Origin: Pseudomonadota bacterium
GTDB taxonomy: Bacteria > Myxococcota_A > Polyangia > Polyangiales > Polyangiaceae
DNA: 23,104 nt
Assembly (NCBI GenBank): GCA_023418705.1
Contig: JAEZYZ010000219.1
Span: 1-23,104 of the forward strand
Reading direction: 5' to 3'
In this document: positions 22,639-23,104 of the stretch, piece after piece
Numbering within the stretch: the first letter of the stretch is position 1
Layout of the letters: the number at the start of each line of letters is the position of its first letter
Made by a program: the position numbers and the translations under genes
Notes under the pieces: model-generated
What the model was told of the DNA's origin: nothing
Database searches by the model: none
Seen by the model: the letters and a program-made list of their open reading frames with translations, nothing else

Positions 22639-22660
22639 GTGAGAACTTCTCGCAGCTCAC
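22639..22660. promoter_or_regulatory. Dyad GAGAA-C-TTCTC in the upstream region
   Basis: GAGAACTTCTC (22641-22651) is a perfect dyad around one central base, and GTGAG/CTCAC (22639-22643 and 22656-22660) adds a second inverted pair. It lies about 100 bp before the ATG of the first gene of the locus and next to the AATAATGAGAA motif. It is a possible operator. Confidence 0.35.
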
Positions 22661-22668
22661 TGTCGACC

Positions 22669-22679
22669 TTCTCATTATT
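22669..22679 (-). promoter_or_regulatory. AATAATGAGAA motif upstream of the first gene of the saccharide locus
   Basis: Identical to the 11-base word at 15991-16001 before the GH74 gene and located 133 bp before the ATG at 22536. Upstream TATGAT (22695-22690 on the minus strand) is a second -10-like word. No good -35 box is visible for either. Confidence 0.35.
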
Positions 22680-22785
22680 ACCGCACCGGCTATCATATTC
22701 GGTGGATCGCGGTGAACGGAGTCCAATGGAATCCAAGTCTGAAGCTCCTCCCAGATCCGACATGGACTCGCGAGCTTTTCTGTCG

Positions 22786-22820
22786 TTTTCACAGGAAAGG
22801 GCAGAAGATCGGAAGATTTT
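22786..22820 (+). repeat. Interspersed repeat, copy 1
   Basis: This stretch has a T-run, ACAGGAA, then two short purine blocks (AGAAGAtCGGAAGA) and a TTTT end. It recurs about 200 bp further on at 22988-23021 in the same orientation with roughly 80% identity by eye. It lies in non-coding sequence. Confidence 0.65.
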
Positions 22821-22987
22821 CGGATTCGGCGATGAGTCCCGGAGCGAGCGAGGGTGCGGAGGTCGTCGACGTCGAGGCCAAGTTGGGGTCGAGGTTGAAC
22901 GCGATCGGCGACCGACGTCGTCATCGATCATTCCGACCTCCCTATGAAAACGAGGTCCGAAGTGGGCAGCACGAGCTGCCTTGAATT

Positions 22988-23021
22988 TTTTACAGGAAGG
23001 CGCGCAAGAGCGGAAGATTTT
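22988..23021 (+). repeat. Interspersed repeat, copy 2
   Basis: Same layout as the copy at 22786-22820: T-run, ACAGGAAGG, CGGAAGATTTT. The flanks are unrelated except for a few bases after the TTTT end. It may be a member of a genome-wide family of purine-rich intergenic repeats. Confidence 0.65.
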
Positions 23022-23104
23022 GGGCTGGGTCCGAAGCGGGCGTGGGTGCGTGGGTCGTCACAGCGGTTCACGTCGCGCCGGTCGAGCTCGACACCGAGCG
23101 GGGG

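Larger units (their letters stand above)
22537..23104. other. Upstream region of the saccharide locus, no gene supported
   Basis: This region holds the likely promoter of the minus-strand locus, an AT-richer patch around 22660-22710 and an interspersed repeat (22786-22820 and 22988-23021). Short open frames on both strands have no recognisable motifs. One minus-strand frame is open from the right edge to a TGA at 22928-22930 (57 codons) but shows no family signature. Confidence 0.5.

Noticed and set aside
22584..22947. Short open frames of 105-115 codons on both strands near the right end
   Set aside because: They overlap each other and the interspersed repeat, have Arg/Ser-rich composition and no ribosome binding site worth citing.
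22928..23102. Minus-strand frame open from the right edge
   Set aside because: 57 codons with no motif, and it runs through a repeat copy; it could be chance.

Overview
The window is strongly GC-rich, with G or C at nearly every third codon position, frequent GTG starts and good Shine-Dalgarno sites. Lipoproteins with Asp/Ala-rich linkers and tandem EGF-like modules, an FHA protein, and large outer-membrane barrels beside glycoside hydrolases suggest a myxobacterium (Polyangia-like). The taxonomy is inference: there is no rRNA or other marker gene in the window.

Layout, left to right. (1) Minus strand, 1-547: the N-terminal part of an FHA-domain protein with a heptad-repeat linker, running off the left edge. 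(2) Plus strand, 985-4977: a 1330-residue predicted surface lipoprotein with an RTX-like Asp/Gly region, six tandem EGF-like modules, an Ig-like segment and a class C beta-lactamase-like serine hydrolase that carries a seventh EGF-like module inserted in its fold. Both flanks hold members of one palindromic, CTAG-bounded repeat family, in inverted orientation to each other. (3) Minus strand, 5309-6115: a SAM-dependent methyltransferase with a readable promoter. It is divergent from (4). (4) Plus strand, 6398-13576: a tightly packed six-gene operon encoding a FabF-like ketosynthase, a fatty-acyl-AMP ligase, an SDR, an acyl carrier protein, a radical SAM enzyme with a B12-binding-like N-terminus, and a long acyl-CoA dehydrogenase-like enzyme. 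It looks like a small pathway for a modified fatty acid. Two near-identical palindromes centred on TGACGNCCGTCA lie in the shared divergent region. (5) Minus strand, 22536 down to 13650: two paralogous outer-membrane barrels, a CBM-like lipoprotein, a GH95-like enzyme and a secreted GH74 xyloglucanase-like enzyme. This reads as a polysaccharide (probably xyloglucan) utilisation locus with no SusC/SusD genes. (6) 22537-23104: the upstream region of that locus, with a candidate control motif and an interspersed repeat but no gene I can support.

How the genes may work together (inference). In (4) the ligase would activate a free fatty acid and load it on the carrier protein. The ketosynthase and SDR would extend and reduce it, the dehydrogenase would desaturate it, and the radical SAM enzyme would perform the unusual step, such as methylation, cyclisation or rearrangement. 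In (5) the GH74 enzyme would cut xyloglucan outside the cell or on its surface, the lipoprotein would bind glycan, the barrels would admit oligosaccharides, and the GH95 enzyme, which has no signal peptide, would trim side-chain sugars inside. The operon in (4) and the locus in (5) converge at 13577-13649.
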